Of a stretch of 64,000 bases of DNA, positions 61,855-64,000 are shown piece after piece. Under the pieces are notes generated by a model. That model did no database searches and was not told the DNA's origin. It worked only from the letters and a program-made list of their open reading frames with translations. Each line of letters begins with the position of its first letter. The first letter of the stretch is position 1. Both the position numbers and the translations under genes were made by a program. Source of the DNA: JBBQVS01 sp038211295 (GTDB lineage: Bacteria > Chloroflexota > Ktedonobacteria > Ktedonobacterales > Ktedonobacteraceae); contig JBBQVS010000006.1 of the NCBI GenBank assembly GCA_038211295.1, forward strand, positions 1 through 64,000. Reading direction: 5' to 3'.

Positions 61855-62505
61855 GTGATAATACCTTCTGAGACACGACAGGCAACACAGCCACGCCGCA
61901 CGCCCAACCTTGAGACGCTCCTGAAGGGGAGACGTAGTGTGCGTAGTTATCAACAGCACCCAGTGATGCGTGAGCAGTTAGAGCAGATACTCGAAGCCGC
62001 ACGCTGGGCGCCCTCGCCACACGGCAGGCAGCCCTGGCGGTTCGTTGTTTTGACGAGACAGGAACCAAAAGTGTTGCTTGCAGATCGTATGGGTGAGACG
62101 TGGCAACGTAACTTAGAAATGGATAAGCAGGATAGCGCGGTTGTTGCCATTCGTCGCGAAAAGTCACGACAGCGTATTCTGAACGCCCCCGCCATCATCA
62201 TCCCGTGCCTGTATCTGGAGGAGCTTGACCACTACCCAGACGTGCAAAGGCAGGCAGACGAAAAGACCATGGCGGTACAAAGCATAGGAGCTGCGATGCA
62301 AAACATGCTGCTCATGACCTATGACCTGGGACTTGACGCCGGTTGGATGTGTGCGCCGTTGTTCTGTCCAGAGGTTGTATGTGACGCGCTTGGGCTAGAT
62401 ACGCGTCTGATTCCACAGGCATTGCTCACTATTGGATATGCCGCCACAGATCCAAAGCGACGCGAACGGCTCCCATTGGAGAGCCTGATTGTACATTTTG
62501 ATTAA
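61855..62505 (+). CDS. Nitroreductase-family FMN protein, FbiB C-terminal-like
   Basis: 216-aa FMN-binding nitroreductase-fold protein. It begins with the FMN-site segment 'RRSVRSYQQHPVMREQLEQI' and 'AARWAPSPHGRQPWRF'. In mycobacteria the FbiB protein fuses CofE to such a domain, which reduces dehydro-F420-0. Here the two are separate genes placed in the same order 26 nt apart, so this is probably the dehydro-F420 reductase. The start is GTG 61855. Confidence 0.82.
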   Translation: MIIPSETRQATQPRRTPNLETLLKGRRSVRSYQQHPVMREQLEQILEAARWAPSPHGRQPWRFVVLTRQEPKVLLADRMGETWQRNLEMDKQDSAVVAIRREKSRQRILNAPAIIIPCLYLEELDHYPDVQRQADEKTMAVQSIGAAMQNMLLMTYDLGLDAGWMCAPLFCPEVVCDALGLDTRLIPQALLTIGYAATDPKRRERLPLESLIVHFD

Positions 62506-62514
62506 GGGGTAGTT

Positions 62515-63450
62515 ATGATTGTTGTACTCGCGGGTGGCGTGGGAGCCGCGCGTTTTTTACAGGGCGTTGTACAGGTTGTGCCACAGGAGCAGTTGACCGT
62601 CATCGTCAACACGGGCGATGACCGCGACTTCTACGGGCTACACGTTTCGCCCGATAGCGATATTATCATGTATACGCTTGCCAACATGGTTGATGAGGCA
62701 CATGGTTGGGGTGTGCGGGAAGATACCTATAATACTATGTCCCAACTCACAAAGTACGGCAACGATGATTGGTTTATGCTCGGTGATCGCGATCTGGCAA
62801 CGCACATTCACCGCACAAATATGTTGCGTCAGGGGAGAACACTGAGCGAGGTAGCTGATAGTATCCGCATTCAACTTGGCCTGGGCTTGCGTATCTTACC
62901 AATGAGCGATCAACCAATCGCGACACACATTCAGACGCCTAGCGGCCTGCTCCACTTTCAAGAATATATGGTCAAGCGACGCTGTGTGGACGAGGTGCAA
63001 GATGTTATCTTTGTTGGCGCGAAAGAGGCGAGGCCCGCCCCTAATATACTCGACGCGATCAGAGAAGCTGATGCTATTCTGCTTGCCCCCAGCAATCCGA
63101 TTGTAAGTATCGGGAGCATTCTATCTGTTCCTGGCATCCATGACGCGCTTCATGAAACAAAGGGTATGGTTGTCGCAGTCAGCCCGATTATCGGCGGTGC
63201 ACCTATCAAAGGGCCGGCAGATAAGCTTATGCGCGGCATGGGTTTGGATGTTTCCGCCGTAGGTGTGGCACGTCACTATCGCGATTTTCTGGATGTCATG
63301 GTGATCGACGGGCAAGATAAAAAGCTTGTTGCCGAAATTGAGAACCTGGGCATTCCTACCGTTGTTACAGATACCATTATGCGTGATAGCGCAACCAAAA
63401 AAGCTCTTGCTCAGACGGTGTTGCACGCTGCTGGCCTCTCTTTCGCCTAA
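62515..63450 (+). CDS. cofD: 2-phospho-L-lactate / phosphoenolpyruvyl transferase CofD (FbiA)
   Basis: Joins the lactyl- or enolpyruvyl-diphosphoguanosine unit to the deazaflavin Fo (EC 2.7.8.28). The 311-aa protein shows 'VVLAGGVGAARFLQGV', 'VNTGDDRDFYGLHVSPDSD', 'WFMLGDRDLATHI' and 'SNPIVSIGSILSVPG'. It follows the nitroreductase gene by 9 nt. Whether the bound unit comes from phospholactate or phosphoenolpyruvate cannot be read directly; the nearby nitroreductase points to the phosphoenolpyruvate (dehydro-F420) route. Confidence 0.94.
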   Translation: MIVVLAGGVGAARFLQGVVQVVPQEQLTVIVNTGDDRDFYGLHVSPDSDIIMYTLANMVDEAHGWGVREDTYNTMSQLTKYGNDDWFMLGDRDLATHIHRTNMLRQGRTLSEVADSIRIQLGLGLRILPMSDQPIATHIQTPSGLLHFQEYMVKRRCVDEVQDVIFVGAKEARPAPNILDAIREADAILLAPSNPIVSIGSILSVPGIHDALHETKGMVVAVSPIIGGAPIKGPADKLMRGMGLDVSAVGVARHYRDFLDVMVIDGQDKKLVAEIENLGIPTVVTDTIMRDSATKKALAQTVLHAAGLSFA

Positions 63451-63471
63451 GTTTCCTGAAAATATAATGTT

Positions 63472-64000
63472 ATGTATCATGCACTCATCCCTGTCAAAGC
63501 TCTTAATGAGGTAAAAAGTCGGCTCGCGCCCTATCTCACACAGTACCAACGTGAGGAACTTGTGCTAACAATGCTTCATCATGTTGTGCACGTTCTACTC
63601 GATTGTCGCGAACTAGAACGTGTTTCTGTCGTCAGTCCGGACAGCCGCGTGCTGGATCATGTCCGACGCTGGGGAGCATACGCCCTGCCCGAAGAGCAAG
63701 CAGGCCACAATCCTGCATTGCTGGCTGCTGCTAGAAGAGAGAAGGCTATAGGAATTTCAGCACTGCTCACCATCTCCGCAGACTTGCCCCTGCTTCAGCC
63801 AGATGATATCACACGCATGTTCGCGGCATTGCGGCATTATGATATCGTGCTTGCGCCGTCACAGGAAGGAACTGGCACAAATGCCGTGCTTATGCGCCCG
63901 CCATTAGCATTGCCCTATGTATTTGGCCTGAATAGTCTACAACGCTATCAAGAAGAGGCCGCATGGCGCGAACTTCTAACAACACAGGTGAAGCGTTCTG
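63472..64000 (+). CDS. cofC: CofC/FbiD guanylyltransferase, cut by the window end
   Basis: N-terminal 176 codons of the guanylyltransferase that activates phospholactate or phosphoenolpyruvate for CofD (EC 2.7.7.68/105). It begins 'MYHALIPVKALNEVKSRLAP' and has 'LTISADLPLLQPDDI' (nucleotide binding) and 'LAPSQEGTGTNAVLMRPP'. The frame is open to the last base. It lies 21 nt after cofD and has a weak SD, which suggests coupled translation. Confidence 0.92.
   Translation, partial: MYHALIPVKALNEVKSRLAPYLTQYQREELVLTMLHHVVHVLLDCRELERVSVVSPDSRVLDHVRRWGAYALPEEQAGHNPALLAAARREKAIGISALLTISADLPLLQPDDITRMFAALRHYDIVLAPSQEGTGTNAVLMRPPLALPYVFGLNSLQRYQEEAAWRELLTTQVKRS

Overview
The window looks like ordinary chromosome of a member of the Chloroflexota, most likely a Ktedonobacteria-type soil bacterium. 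This is inference: nothing here names the species. The pointers are an FMN riboswitch ahead of a RibXY-type riboflavin transporter (a pair known mainly from Chloroflexota), a coenzyme F420 biosynthesis cluster, two Ser/Thr protein kinases with added zinc ribbons, a GH76 endo-mannanase, many large proteins with zinc ribbons or Pro/Gln-rich tails, and a base composition near 50% GC. I see no insertion sequence, prophage, integrase or CRISPR array.

Layout. 1-200: 5S rRNA on the minus strand with its own promoter. 0.5-8 kb: a membrane protein, secreted GH76 mannanase, M48 protease, LOG-family protein and glycogen branching enzyme. 8-19 kb: a DksA/TraR-like regulator, lspA-rluD, msrB, a Ser/Thr kinase, an Lrp regulator divergent from a class II deacetylase, and two membrane glycosyltransferases. 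19-25.3 kb: TetR with two tandem secreted paralogues, an APH-like protein, a rhodanese, a DUF6391 protein and a kinase with an FHA domain. 25.5-32.6 kb: all on the minus strand, acuB, a fused acuC-acuA gene, then sucA and sucB (2-oxoglutarate dehydrogenase E1 and E2). 32.7-41.3 kb: a lipoprotein pair, an orphan DNA methyltransferase, a C39-like peptidase, a DEAD-box helicase, a DUF72 protein and a decayed GT4 glycosyltransferase. 41.4-41.75 kb: a gene-free, highly structured stretch ending in a minus-strand intrinsic terminator. 41.9-56 kb: thioesterase, ECF sigma factor, CopZ-like chaperone behind a CsoR-like operator, dynamin-like GTPase, GH31 glucosidase, small membrane proteins, a Yip1 protein with a coding minisatellite, sirtuin, Eis-like acetyltransferase and esterase. 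56-60.9 kb: FMN riboswitch with ribX-ribY, and a DoxX / PIG-L deacetylase / FAD-binding operon. 61-64 kb: cofE, nitroreductase, cofD and cofC for F420, running off the right edge.

How the genes fit together. Reversible protein acylation recurs: AcuB, an AcuC-AcuA fusion, a sirtuin, a second HDAC-type deacetylase and an Eis-like acetyltransferase all lie in one window, and the Acu genes sit directly ahead of a central acyl-CoA-producing enzyme. Flavin supply (RibXY under FMN control) lies close to flavin users (FAD-binding protein, nitroreductase) and to synthesis of the deazaflavin F420. LspA is present along with at least two lipoproteins with clear lipoboxes. The features I would look at first are the structured RNA candidate at 41.4-41.75 kb, the AcuC-AcuA fusion, and the glycosyltransferase carrying three separate inactivating lesions.
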